Of a DNA stretch of 64,000 nucleotides, positions 13,801 through 24,600 are shown in pieces. The stretch is from the NCBI GenBank assembly GCA_030248135.1, contig JASANC010003467.1, positions 1-64,000 on the forward strand, read 5' to 3'. Position numbers and translations under genes: made by a program. The notes beneath the pieces were generated by a model, which was not told where the DNA came from, made no database searches, and saw only the letters and a list, made by a program, of their open reading frames with translations. Origin of the DNA: Theristus sp. LFF4_11. Its lineage: Eukaryota > Nematoda > Chromadorea > Monhysterida > Xyalidae. Every line of letters starts with the position of its first letter. Positions within the stretch are counted from its first letter, which is position 1.

Positions 13801-16800
13801 CCTAAAAAAATTGATAATTGCCGATAGTGTTGTTTCAGGGTTGCGAATGAATGGCATCCGTTCACGTACTTTTTTGTGTTCTGTTTTTCCAGGGTGGCTC
13901 CGGTGCTCCCGGCGTTCCGTTGACCGCGTACGTCACGATCGCCTTACTGGAAAGCGGCGATGTGAGTGGCGTTTGCGCAATCATAAGAGAAGGGGGTGGG
14001 GTGTTACTTTTTCTGTCCACACTGTAACTTTCCGTTCCAAAACCCCCCAGAAATAACCAGTTTTTATTGCACCCAACGAAAACTGCAGGTCAAGCTTCAG
14101 CCGCAGGCGTCCGTGCGCTACTTGGAGCAGCAACTGGAGCATCTCGCCAACGAGCCGTACGCGCTGGCGTTGACCGCCTACGCGCTGCACGTCGCCAACA
14201 GCACCGCCAAGGACGGCGCATGGCAACTGCTGCTGGCGGCCGCGAAAACTGAAGGTACACGGGGCAGACGCACTAAAATGCAACTGGGACGGTGAATGTT
14301 TTTAAGTTACGGTAGCTGCCATCGATTTCGCGGTTTTGGTTTTGATGAATGGACGGTTCATCATTTCGCGCCAATGTCCTCATGGGGGACAGCTTCTAGA
14401 GCCCCTCGCTTTCCTGAACCTGGATAAGCACCAGTGATCTGATGAGTTTCATCTCGACTTCGGCTACTCATGACTTCCCTTTACTTCAAAAAAACATTCT
14501 GACAAACGGACACAGACGGTAATCGCTATTGGACGGACACGATCGGCAGCAGCCGGCAGGAAGACGACTTTGCGCGTTACTACTGGCGTGGACCACGCTC
14601 GGTGGACGTCGAAATGACTGCCTACGCGTTGCTGACGGCCGTGCATCGTGGCGAGACCAACGAGGCGCTGCCGATTGCAAAATGGCTGACGACGAAGCGA
14701 AACTCGCTCGGCGGGTGGGCGAGCACTCAGGCGAGCTCAGAGACGTTGTTCTCTTGTGTTTTTGGTTCTCTGCGACTCAATGTGCGCATATGAGATGGAG
14801 CAGTCTTGTGCTTGACGCGGGAATTCAAAACTGGTTAAGTGATGCGTGTCCCTATGGGCAGCGCTGAGTCACTAGAGGCCATTTTAAATTGCCGCATCAA
14901 GTATAAAACTATTTTCCTTTCCATGTCAACAAACACATTGAGTCGCAGAACTGAACGAAACGTCAACAAAGATCTGTTTCAATTATCATTCAAAACTGGC
15001 TTCAACCTGCAAGAGACGTACAGTGCCCACAACCATTGCAAAGCGTTACAGGACACCGTGTTGGCGTTGCAAGCGCTCGCTGCCTATGGAGAAAAAGTGT
15101 ACACCGGAACTGGCGACGTGGAAGTCACGGTGACAAACGGTGACACGAAGCAGACGATTCAAGTGAACGAGCAGAACGCGCTCGTGTACCACACAATTCC
15201 GGTGAGGAATAATACTTTTTGCCATGGCTAAAATTAAAAACATTATTATTATCGAATGGATTCTGCGACTCAATGCGTCCTGAGACGTACAGAAAGGAAA
15301 CTAGTTTCAATCTTTCTGTGGCAATTCAAAATTGCCTCTGTGATCCGACCAATTTCGGGCACTCGGGTCGCTTTATACCAATTTTGAATTCCCGCGTCAT
15401 GCATAAAACTGCTCACCTAATCCATGCGCGCATTGAGTCTCGGAACCAAAATAAAAGTCATCACTTCACCAAACGTTTCAGCTGACGGACACGACCAAGC
15501 CAGTTGAGCTAGCGGCCTCCGGCTCTGGTGTGGTCTTTGTGCAGGTGCAGTGGCAGTATCACATGACCGATCAACGACCCGCAAAGTAAACGCACCATAC
15601 AGTCGAACTCTAAAACATATCCAACTAGCTGATTGGTTCGTGATCACGTGATGCATGTATTCTGTGCAGAAATTGCTGTGGAGAAGCGGAGTTTGGTTTT
15701 TGCACAGAATGCATGCATATCACGATCACCAACCAATCAGCTAGTTGGATGTGCTTTAGAGTTAGACTGTACATACATATTTGCAAATGAACTGCAATTT
15801 CCCACTCGCGTTTGCGGGCGATAGCGGAGCGTCGATTACAAAAGCATGTTATGAATAATATCTGTTTGCAATTGCTCGCTTCGGTTCGGAAACGCAGTAG
15901 TGGAAAACAACAACATCTGGTCAGAAATCGTGCTTCCTCTCTACAGTCTATGGACTGGGTTCAAACGACGACCATTTTCTCTGTAGGCCTTTTGACTGTG
16001 ACCAGCTGGTCTCGCAGTCCGGTCAACTGGTCCGTCTGCAGCTTTGCTGCGCCTACGCTCGCACAAAGACGTCGGACGAAAAAGCGGACGAAAAATCGAA
16101 CATGGCGGTTGTCGAGGTTGACGCACTTTCTGGTGAGCGCGAACACACCATTCATGGTCAATTTTTGGGTTCTACGACTCACTGCGTTTGCAGGCGACGA
16201 AAGGCAGCATGTGTTTGTGCTGTGTTTGTCACGCCGATTTTATGAAAGTTTTTTTTTGTAATTTTTGCTCACCAATCTTCTGTACAGGCTACACCTTCGA
16301 TCAACAGAAACTGAAGCGCGAAAAGTCCAAGGCACACGTGCAACGCGTTGAAACTGACAAGGGGGACACGCGGGCAACTGTGTACTTTGATGAAGTAAGC
16401 GGCATTCATGAAGCCGTGTTAAATGACGCATAGCTGTGTTAAAACATAGCTGCGAGGTTACTTAAATACTGTTTCATGAATGCAGCATAACATTTTGTCA
16501 ACGACATTAGGTTAACAAAAATGATAAAAACAAACAGAACACATGCAGTTTGTATAACAAGTTCCGTTCACTATTTCAGTTGTCTTCTGTCAACAAAACC
16601 TGCGTGAATATTGAGAGCGAGTTTGTCTATCAAGTTAGCAATCAAAAGAACGCATCTGTCGTACTGTACGACTACTACAACGCCGACAAAAGGGTAACAC
16701 TACATTTACTTGCGAATTCTTTTTTCTCAAAATCAGAAATGGTTATTCTAATTCGGCAAAAAATACTTCAGATTGAAATAAACTACGGGTTGATCAAGTC

Positions 16801-16837
16801 GAAAACTTTTGAGGGAGTGTGCCCGAACTGCTGGTGA
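4804..16837 (+). CDS. alpha-2-macroglobulin-like thioester-containing protein (TEP)
   Basis: 31 exons join in phase to 1522 residues: 4804-4928, 5171-5400, 5699-5965, 6487-6557, 6694-6745, 6858-6974, 7265-7346, 7533-7869, 8034-8252, 8563-8760, 9021-9215, 9591-9740, 9850-9954, 10212-10290, 10680-10848, 11119-11236, 11396-11509, 11654-11767, 11863-11994, 12252-12390, 12749-12950, 13378-13594, 13893-13961, 14089-14254, 14516-14730, 15052-15201, 15482-15585, 15987-16132, 16288-16394, 16580-16693, 16772-16837. A signal peptide (residues 1-18) starts the protein. MG domains follow (YKPGD near 155 and LPKFSIEV near 235). A short bait-like segment is rich in Ala/Pro/Arg/Asp, then comes FPETWIW. The thioester GCGEQ is at residues 1024-1028 and the C-terminus is Cys-rich (CPNCW). 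The family is secreted and traps proteases or tags surfaces. The residue that sets thioester reactivity appears to be Asn1140, the A2M-like state. Exon 25 uses a GC donor. Confidence 0.95.
5512..5676. repeat. MITE family A copy, TEP intron 2
   Basis: Palindromic element: ATAGGCAATCAGCTGATTGG on the left, CCAATCAGCTGAACGCCC and AAAGTTCGACTAT on the right. The left terminus is eroded. Consensus ends in other copies are CAGTCGAACTCTAAATTA and its complement, flanked by TA. Confidence 0.75.
6048..6290. repeat. repeat family G (GTGCAC-rich palindrome)
   Basis: Arms are built from GTGCATGTGCAC, GTTCGTGCA and CACAAACTGGTGC words. It is related to 9296-9515 and to a half copy near 37858. It lies in TEP intron 3. 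Confidence 0.55.
6983..7120. repeat. MITE family A, intact 138 bp copy with TA flanks
   Basis: Begins CAGTCGAACTCTTAATTA and ends ATAGTTCGACTG, with TA at 6981-6982 and 7121-7122. This is the expected signature of a non-autonomous Tc1/mariner-type element. It lies in TEP intron 6, 9 bases after the splice donor. Confidence 0.8.
8394..8450. repeat. MITE family A left half
   Basis: Only the left arm is present (CAATCGAACTCTAAATAATAG, then AGCTGATTAGTTGG). The right arm is missing. It lies in TEP intron 9. Confidence 0.6.
9296..9515. repeat. repeat family G palindrome
   Basis: The left arm carries GTGTTCGTGCACATGTTCAT and GCACAAACCGGTGCAC. The right arm carries the complement GTGCACCGGTTTGTGC and CACGAACATGTTCG. 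It lies in TEP intron 11. Confidence 0.65.
10588..10650. repeat. MITE family A fragment
   Basis: Right-arm words only: GCACAGAAAGCATGCAT, ATCACCAACGAATCAGTTGA. It lies in TEP intron 14. Confidence 0.5.
10866..11013. repeat. MITE family B copy 3
   Basis: Left arm ATCCGAACCTCGTGTCTCCG and right arm CACGAGTTCGGACA are inverted relative to each other. It lies in TEP intron 15. Confidence 0.65.
12531..12718. repeat. MITE family B copy 4
   Basis: Inverted GTGTCCGCTGCG and CGGACAGGACACC words bracket an A-rich centre. It lies in TEP intron 20, just before the thioester exon. Confidence 0.6.
13632..13802. repeat. MITE family D copy
   Basis: Begins TTGGTCCCGAGACTCAATG and ends CGCATTCAGTCGCGGAACC (inverted termini). 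The internal words GCGGGAATTCAAAAT and TTGCCACATAA recur in all copies. It lies in TEP intron 22. Confidence 0.75.
14763..14951. repeat. MITE family D copy
   Basis: Inverted termini GGTTCTCTGCGACTCAATG and CATTGAGTCGCAGAAC. It lies in the GC-AG intron (TEP intron 25) and includes the internal GACGCGGGAATTCAAAACTGG. Confidence 0.75.
15258..15447. repeat. MITE family D copy
   Basis: Termini GGATTCTGCGACTCAATGCG and CGCATTGAGTCTCGGAACC. It lies in TEP intron 26. Confidence 0.75.
15600..15769. repeat. MITE family A, ATCCAACTAGCTG subfamily
   Basis: Begins CAGTCGAACTCTAAAACATA and ends TTTAGAGTTAGACTG, flanked by TA. It carries ATCCAACTAGCTGATTGG where other copies have GGCAATCAGCTGATTGG, and so shares a subfamily with 28245-28398. 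It lies in TEP intron 27. Confidence 0.8.
16400..16487. repeat. MITE family C copy at a splice donor
   Basis: GGCATTCATGAAGCCGTGTT and its inverted ATACTGTTTCATGAATGC enclose a TAGCTGTGTTAAAACATAGCTG hairpin. It begins 5 bases after the donor of TEP exon 29. Confidence 0.65.
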
Positions 16838-17081
16838 TATCAAGTTCCGTTTTGAGGAGCACTAATAAAGGAATCTGACAGCGGGTTTTTCTGAAAACAT
16901 ACCAGTGATTATATTCTTGAATCGTTCGTTTAATCTTGAACACTTTAATCAATAATCAATTGAATTCATCAGTGAATCATCATGTGATTGAGCGACTTTA
17001 TCATTTGTACAACTATAAAAAACTGGTCCAGTCTAAAAATGCACACCGCTAATTTATTAGGAAAAACCGTTGAAAAATACA

Positions 17082-17486
17082 TCACTTTGCATTGTCCGTT
17101 TCACTTTCGTTACGTTCCACTTCTCTTTGCTGTTGATTATGGTCAAGCTGGTTTTGCTGCTGCTGTTGGTACACGAGGTCTTTTTGGTCACACTCTGGTG
17201 ACTCCGTTTGTTCAGTTGATGCTGATTGGCTGTCTGTCGGAGGCACTTGAAATACAGGGAGAAGTTGCTGGACCGGCACGGCATCTGGTGACTCGCTTGT
17301 TGCCGATTGTTGTTGCTGTTGTGGTTGTTGTTGTTGTGGTTGTTGTTGTTGTGGTTGTTGTTGTTGTGGTTGTTGTTGTTGTGGTTGTTGTTCTTGCTGT
17401 TGTTGTTGTGTTGCTTGCTCGAAGCCGTTCGCTTGGTTGCACTGTACACTTCCGCCGCGGTTCGCTGCTTCCATCTCATTGTTCAT
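17082..17486 (-). CDS. Gln-rich ORF, 134 residues, uncertain gene
   Basis: The minus-strand ORF starts with ATG at 17486. It carries five near-perfect QQQQP units (a 15-bp DNA repeat at roughly 17310-17390), then a non-repetitive acidic tail. The non-repeat parts (residues 1-30, and about 65 onward) look coding and contain Ser/Glu/Thr/Gln. No domain is recognisable. It may be a single-exon gene, an exon of a larger gene (a phase-2 donor is possible near the end), or a chance ORF through a minisatellite. A poly-Val ORF on the opposite strand is its shadow. Confidence 0.35.
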   Translation of the reverse strand: MNNEMEAANRGGSVQCNQANGFEQATQQQQQEQQPQQQQPQQQQPQQQQPQQQQPQQQQQSATSESPDAVPVQQLLPVFQVPPTDSQSASTEQTESPECDQKDLVYQQQQQNQLDHNQQQREVERNESETDNAK

Positions 17487-17501
17487 TGTAACCCTAAGCA
17501 A

Positions 17502-19069
17502 GTATACCGTAGATAACGAACAAACCCTAAACCAACAACCCTAAACAGCCGCCAAAACAGTTCAGCGATTGTACAAATTAGTACAAATTGGCGAAACATT
17601 GAAATTTTCATAACGCCCAATTAATCTGAAAGAACCTGTGCATTCAATTGATCGATTATGAATTTTTGCCTGCAAAAAAAACGTGCACTAACTTTTTTCG
17701 TGCACCTGCATGCTCAATTGTGTCAAACTCTGATGAAACGAACCACCATAAAAGAAAACTAAGAAGTGTCAATTCCTAATGTTCGCTTTATAAGACCTCC
17801 TCCAACTTATAAGGCTGTCACATGAACTTCCACTTTTTCCAGAAATTTTTGATTTTCAAATTTATATAAGGAGACCTTATATGCAAGACTTTACGGTAGT
17901 TGTATGAAAAGTCTGTTTGCACTACTTTTCACACAGTCTTGATTTGAACCAAGTCCAGCCGAAAAAGCGTCGAAAAACGATGAGAAAAACAAAACAGTCT
18001 GCAGAGGCTACACGTCACACGGTGTGTTGTGTGATGCCGCTGTCCGTGTCGTCATACCGTTACACACGGTTTGCAGCCAAATTGCACGTTTCACGCACGG
18101 AATGCATGCGCCAAGGTTTTTTGTTTACACGTCAATTTATCATTCAGGTTTTTGCCAGCAGTTTTTTCCAGTCTGACTCCATATATAGCTCACTGTTTCT
18201 GTTTTTGTCATCGTAAACACAGACAAAAAACTCCGGTGCAGTAATCTGGTCACACAGCACGTGTAGTGGGTTTGACGTCACACAAACGTTGATATCAGTG
18301 CACGTGCTTCATGATTATACAAACAACTTTTGGTTATTCAACGCGAATCCAAAAACTGTCGACTTATTGAAAAACACGTGTTTGTTTTTGCTTTTGAAAT
18401 CTACTCTTTTTGTTGTATGAAGCGTACTGTGACGGGAAATTACGAAATTACGCACGTACACAAACCGAAGTTTCTGCATCATCAATGAAAAAATACTTGG
18501 ATCTGGAACACCCTAGAACCGATTAGCATCCAATACACCTCCTTTAGAAGGCGACCGGGGGGTCCCACTTATCCCCCAAATTTCGGCCTCTCCCACGTGT
18601 AGGCACCCAGTGCCTAAAAATGACCGTCATCTTCAGTACTGGTGCAAATGCAGTGCGGTGCAGGATGCAGTGCAAATTTTTTTTGCGTGTAGTGTTTTAA
18701 AAATTTCAGCGGAAAAAAATTATGGGTACGGTGGTGGAGGAGGGAGTGAACGGCTGGGAAGGTGCCATTATACACCCCCCCCTTCTTTCAAAAATTTGGT
18801 TTCGCCTTCGGCATCGACACTGGTCCTGAACTCCATTTTTACAGCAATGTCTGCACAGAATAAGGTTGTTAAAAAAATCACCAAATCGAAAGTTTTTGCC
18901 AATTTTGAAGACTGAAAAAATCTTATTTAGTTCTGAAAATACAACATTCGAACGAATAAGCGCGGTTTGAGGGCACCTATTTTTGTGTTGACCATCAGAT
19001 TTTCGTCCGGCATTTGGAATTTTTTAAATTAAAAAAAATTAATTAAAAAATCAGGAGTTTCACTTTTTT
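17502..19069. other. noncoding, repeat-derived
   Basis: No supported gene. It includes two short telomere-like AACCCTAA words near 17489-17550, a C/G-rich patch near 18760-18790, and a GCAGTGCAGGATGCAGTG word at 18645-18680 that recurs near 47918-47958. It is probably decayed mobile DNA. Confidence 0.4.
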
Positions 19070-19880
19070 GAACCCTCAGAGGCTGTAGGTCGATCCGGTA
19101 CCGGTCGATCCGGTACGGTCGATCCGGTACCGGTCGATCCGGTACCGGTCGATCCGGTACCTGGCAATTTTCTAGGGCGGTCGATCCGGTACCGGTCGAT
19201 CCGGTACTCGGTCGATCCGGTACCAATTGAAATTTTCAGCTGTTTTACGGGTTTTTAGCGTTCAATTCGTTGTGTTTTCGATTTTTCTTTGGTTTCGGTG
19301 ATTGCGAAACATTTATGCAGCACGGAAAGACATGAAACCGAACACGATTGTTGGACGACGACGACTTGCGACACTTTGTTGGTTTTGGTAATCGTAATCT
19401 GATTCTGAAAAAAGCAAAACAAGTGTACCATATGTTTTTTTTTCTGAACTATTTTCCAGAAGAATAAAGCTCCAAGACGGTGAAAATTTGCAAAATTACC
19501 AGCTCAGCAAGAAAAGGAGAACAAAATAAAAATATGAAGACTGATTCGGTTCTCTTTTGGAGTTGAGGAAAAATGTCTGTTGTTTTTATTTTCATATTTC
19601 CCGCGAAAAAACCTGCGGTAAAATGTTTCAGACATCAGATAAAATGAGAGAAACGAAGAAAAATGGAAAACAAATCAGAAACAAATTGAATTGAATGCTA
19701 AAACAGCTGAAAATTTCAATTGGTACCGGATCGACCGAGTACCGGATCGACCGGTACCGGATCGACCGCCCTAAAAAATTGCCAGGTACCGGATCGACCG
19801 GTACCGGATCGACCGGTACCGGATCGACCGTACCGGATCGACCGGTACCGGATCGACCGCATGCCTCAGAGCATATAAGA
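19070..19880. repeat. long palindrome with tandem 15-bp repeat arms
   Basis: The left arm (about 19088-19230) is roughly nine units of CGGTCGATCCGGTAC. The right arm (about 19722-19862) is the exact inverse, GTACCGGATCGACCG. Both arms are interrupted at the mirrored place by the same spacer (CTGGCAATTTTCTAGGGCGG / CCGCCCTAAAAAATTGCCAG). The inverted repeat continues inward (CAATTGAAATTTTCAGCTG / CAGCTGAAAATTTCAATTG). The 460-bp centre encodes nothing recognisable. It resembles a foldback element. Confidence 0.8.
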
Positions 19881-19964
19881 GGAAAAATTTTAAATAAAAA
19901 ATCGGTATTTTGTTTTTTATTTTGTTTTGTTTATTTTTTTCAACAACCTTAGTACCTTACCACC

Positions 19965-20182
19965 GTCTATGGACTTTATAGACAAAAAATCATGATTTTC
20001 GAAAAAATTTTTAGGGTGTACGGAAAATTTAAGGGGGGGGTCTCGCCAGACAAAATTTCATGGGGGGTGTGGGGGGGTGTCGGCCAAATTTTCGAGGGGG
20101 GGGTCCGACCGATGGGGGGTGCCCTGTTTTAGGGGGGGGGTGGCACGGTCCCCCCCCCCCACCCCCCCCGCCCACGGTACTG
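19965..20182. mobile_element. partial poly-G element ending in hAT-like terminus
   Basis: This is an inverted partial copy of 20535-20815. It shares GTCTATAAAGTCCAT, GCCAGACAAAATTTCAT, CCAAATTTTCGAG and the G-runs, and ends GCCCACGGTACTG. The other terminus is not found. Together with 20535-21104 it forms a large inverted repeat. Confidence 0.65.
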
Positions 20183-20411
20183 CCCCTACCCTAACCCTAC
20201 TAGGGTTGTTAAACAAAAATGAAATTAAAAAAAAGTGATTAAAAAACAAGCCGATTTTTTTCAATTCGAAAATTTTTTCTCCAATACGCACGCTCTGAAA
20301 ACCTCAATTTTGGCACAATTTTTCGAAAGTTCAACAAAAATTTTCTTTGATTATACCTCGAAAACCTTTAGCTAGCAGTCGATTTTGGACCGTTTTACCG
20401 ACTGATTTTAG

Positions 20412-21190
20412 GCTTCGACAACATCTGCGATGAAGTTTTTGAGCGTCCCAAAGCTTGGCCTACCATTTCCGATGCAGATAAGGTGACGATTCGCCTCGCA
20501 GAGCGTCCGATTGTGCTCGCTGCTCCGTTTGCAACAGTACCGTGGGCGAGGGGGGGGGGGGGGGGGGGTGGGGGGTACACCCCCCCCAGAGCACCAGAGA
20601 CCGTCGGGTGGGGGGGGGGGGGGTGGGGGGGCACCGGGCCACCCCCCCTAAAACCGGGCACCCCCCCCCATCGGACCCCCCCCCCCTCGAAAATTTGGCC
20701 GACACCCCCCCCACCCCCCATGAAATTTTGTCTGGCGGAGACCCCCCCCCCCAAAATTTTACGTTTACCCTAAATTTTTTTTCGAAAATTATGATTTTTT
20801 GTCTATAAAGTCCATAATATAAGCTGAATATATGATAACTTGACCATCTTCATTGTAATTTCAACGATTTTGCAGCAAAATTTAGCTTTTTTCCTTCAAA
20901 ATTTAAGCGAAAAATTATCATGGGGGGTGGTGGAAGTGGACCCCCCCCCACAGAAAATTTTGAAAAAATGCACCCCCCCATGGGACCCCCATGGGGGGGG
21001 GTCCCACGTTACCATAGGTTGGACCCCCCCTCACTTTTTGGTCGGCACCCCCCCCACGGCACCATACCCCCCCCTTCGAAAATTGTTTTGGGCCCACGGT
21101 ACTGGTTTGCAAGCGCTACGTTGTCTGGTTGCTGCTTCGTGTCGTGTCGTCGCGCGACACCATCAGAAGAATTGATCGAATTTCAAGGCG
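20412..21190 (+). pseudogene. orphan exon interrupted by a mobile element
   Basis: After an acceptor (GATTTTAG), 20412-20534 reads as coding (FDNICDEVFERPK then TIRLAERPIVLAAPF). The frame resumes after the element at 21113-21190 and ends at a GTATGT donor. Without the insert it would be a 201-nt phase 1-1 exon. I do not recognise the protein and found no neighbouring exons of the same gene, so it may be a relic. The insertion breaks the frame with G-rich sequence. Confidence 0.45.
20535..21104. mobile_element. 570-bp hAT-like non-autonomous element with 8-bp TSD
   Basis: Termini CAGTACCGTGGGC and GCCCACGGTACTG are perfect 13-bp inverted repeats. The flanks are identical 8-bp duplications GTTTGCAA (20527-20534 and 21105-21112), as expected for the hAT superfamily. 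The interior is poly-G/poly-C runs with no transposase ORF. Confidence 0.8.
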
Positions 21191-21543
21191 GTATGTTTGT
21201 CTTCACTTTAGCATTAGCTTAGCTGGGGACAATTAATGACGTTTTGGAGGTCAAAACACAAGAAGAGGCATGGTGACGGTTTGGAAAAGGGGTAATTGAG
21301 GTCACCAAAACAAAATCTGCAAAGTTCCGCCATACGTGAGTCATTTGGGAGGCGCTTGCATATCATATGTGGTTCTTCGGACTCCCTGATTGATTTAGCA
21401 CAACTTTAATTTTTGAATTTTTTTAAATTAAAAAAACAAAAATGACGATTTTTGTTTTTTTAACAACCTTACCACCCACTCCCTTCACCTCGACACGTGC
21501 AAACAGACTTTTGCTACTATTTATCATTCCATAGATCTCACTC

Positions 21544-21553
21544 TGTTTTTCAG
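21544..21553 (+). promoter_or_regulatory. acceptor-like site before CPE start codon
   Basis: TGTTTTTCAG stands 52 bases before the ATG at 21606 with no upstream coding exon. It is a candidate trans-splice acceptor or 5'UTR intron end. Confidence 0.45.
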
Positions 21554-21605
21554 ACTCGACGAAAGAGTTGGTCTCACACTCACACACATTTCTAATAGCG
21601 GAACC

Positions 21606-24600
21606 ATGTACAGGATAGCTGTGCATTTTTGTTTTTTGATTTCTGCGACCGCATTGTACGGCGGCGGCGGCGTGATGGTGGACGCATTCGAGGCGAACCA
21701 ACACCACGACACTGAGGCGTTGGTGGACACGCTCGCGCAGGTGCACGCGCAGTGTCCGAACATCACGAGCATTTATTCGCTCGGCGACTCCGTTGAGGGA
21801 CGTCCGTTGGCCGTCATTGAGTTTTCGACGCATCCCGGACAGCATGAACTGCGTTAGTCCGCTCTTAATGCGTAACTCTATTAGATTATCAGCTGATTGG
21901 CTGGTGATGCACGTGCTTTCTGGTGCAACACAATCTGCCCCGCCTCCGCCTCCACGGTAATGCACGCATGCATCGCGTGATCGCCGACCAATCAGCTGAT
22001 GACTTAAAGAGTTCCACGATAATTTACGGATTACGGCATAATGTTTGTTTGTTCGGTGGAACCTGTCGCCTTCTGTCGCAGAATGCAGAATATTTGCGAA
22101 ACTTCAATTACGGTGAACGAATCGGGCTGAAATCAAACATTCCACCATTTCTGGCAAAATTTGTGGTTTTTGCGGCAAACTCCGCACTCCGTTATTTCTT
22201 GTTGCGCGATTTCTGTGTTCTGCTGAAAAAGTGACAGGTTTGAACAGACATACTGTACCAGTGTGGAGAACCGTGGTGCAGTTGCGGCCATATGACGGAG
22301 ACAGATGTGCGGCAATGTGCAGCGCATCCGCATGGCCGCAAGTGCAGCACGGTTCACCTCATCGTCGCACGGCTATGCTTTGGAGGCGTGAAAACATTTG
22401 GAGTTAGCAATTCAATATTAACCCGCTGTTTTCGGACGTTTCAATCAAGTTGTTTTTCGTTGAAACGTTTTCCCCGGCTTTTTTTATCATGCGGATGCGC
22501 GAGCGAGCGCCAGCGAGCGGACAGCGCATCACGCATAATATGAGCCGTTATCCCCTCGCGCGCTTTTTTCAAATTTGCTCGCTGCGTCCAGCGAGCATAG
22601 TATAAGCCACAAACTTGGTTCCGTGCACACGAAACGAACACCCAAAGTTGTGCTTGGAGCCGCGAAAAATTTTTTATTCGACTACTTTTCATACGCTGTA
22701 GACACGAAAAACCTATTCTGAAAACAGTGTTACTTCTTTCCCTTTGTCCTTTTTTTTCAGGTATGTAATCAACATGTGTTCGCCCTTTAAATTTTTACCT
22801 GCGACACTTTCACAGTCGAACAAAAATGTTCCCTGGGGTAATTCCACCCGGAGATTTTGAAAATTGGGTTAATTTTTTACCCCGACCCTGTTTTTGGGTA
22901 AAAATTGGGCATTTTTAATTGTTCGGAGGGTTTTCACCTGGTTTTAAGTGTTCGCCCTTTCAATTTTTAGCTGGGACACTTTCACAGTTGAACAAAAATG
23001 TTTCCTAGGGTAATTTCATCCGTATTTTTTGAAAATTTAGTTAATTTTTTTGCCCGGGCACTTTTTTGAGTCAAAATTGTGCATTCTTTGAAAGTTCGTA
23101 GCATTTTGACTGGGTATCAGTTTTTCACTCTTACAAATTTTGTCTGAGCTGCGAAAAATAGTAGGAAAAAGGTCTAGTCCGTAGTAATTCAATGCGCTGA
23201 TCACGGATTTTGGGCTAGTTTTCTTACGTGAGCAACTCTAGATGCTGAATCGTGACGATTTCGGGCGAATCGGCCGTCGAAATTGGCGAAATCGGTCCAG
23301 AAACGAAAAACAAGAAAAGATTGTTTTCCAGGGTAATTCAATGCGCTGATCACGGATTTTGGGTTAGTTTTCTTACGTGAGCAACTCTAGATACTGAATC
23401 GTGTCGATTTCGGGCGAATCGGCCGTGGAAATCGGCGAAATCGGTCTAGAAATGAAAAACAAGAAAACTATGTTTTCCAATGTAATTCAATCCGCTGATC
23501 ACGGATTTTGGGTTAGTTTTCTTATGTGAGCAACTCTAGATACCGAATCGTGACGATTTCGGGCGAATCGGCCGTCGAAATTGGCGAAATCGGTCCAGAA
23601 ACGAAAAACAAGAAAAAGGTGTTTTCCAGGGTAATTCAATGCGCTGATCACGGATTTTCGGTTAGTTTTCTTACGTGAGCAACTCTAGATACTGAATCGT
23701 GACGATTTCGGGCGAATCGGCTGTCGAAATTGGCGAAATCGGTCCAGAAACGAAAAAAAAGAAAAGGGTGTTTTCCTTGGTAATTCAATGCGCTGATCAC
23801 GGATTTTGGGTTAGTTTTTTATGTAAGCAACTCTAGATGCTGAATCGTGACGATTTCGGGCGAATCGGCCGTGGAAATTGGCGAAATCGGTCCAGAAATG
23901 AAAAACAAAAAACGGTGTTTTCCGTGGTAATTAAATACACTGATCACAGATTTTGTGTTAGTTTTTTTATGTGAGCAACTCTAAATACCGAATCGTGATG
24001 ATTTCGGGCGAATCGGCCGTCGAATTTAGTGAAACCGGTCCAGAAATGAAAAACAATAGCACCAGAAACATTAGAAAACGTTAGCAACAACGATAAAGCT
24101 ACATGCAGCAATGTTTTGCAATCTCTGATGTTTCTGTTTTTTGCACAGAATTTACAGTATAGCCGATTAAACATGGCAGCTTTTTTCAGGGTGCAAGGAG
24201 CGCGCGAATTTTGAATAAAAGAAAAAGAAGTTCAGAAACCAAATTGTATGCCAAATTTGACGCGTTTTTTAAGCTAATGGATTATCCGTATTATTCTGTT
24301 CATTCTTTCTCCCTTGCACACATGATTGGAAATTATGTTGGCATTTTTGAAAAAGACAACTCCTAGTCAGCGACTAATCCCGCCTTGATGGACTGCCTCA
24401 TTTATTCGGCCATGCTGTACAGAATTTCGCACATGATGTGATTTTAGACTAAACTGAAGAGGACAATTGAAAAATATCTAGATAACTTCAAAATTTTTAC
24501 GCTTTTCAACAAGCTTGTAAACAACAAACGCGGCGCAAAAATATGACTCTTATGTACTTGTATCCGTGTGTACCACATCAGAGACTTGAAAAGGTTGTCG

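Noticed and set aside
16988..17491. 167-aa plus-strand ORF with a long poly-Val run
   Set aside because: It is the reverse-strand shadow of the Gln-rich minisatellite and has no independent coding signal.
17489..17550. telomere-like AACCCTAA words
   Set aside because: Only three scattered units between unrelated sequence; not an array.
22770..24060. CRISPR-like array
   Set aside because: Monomers of 149 bp are contiguous without unique spacers, in a eukaryotic intron. It is a satellite.
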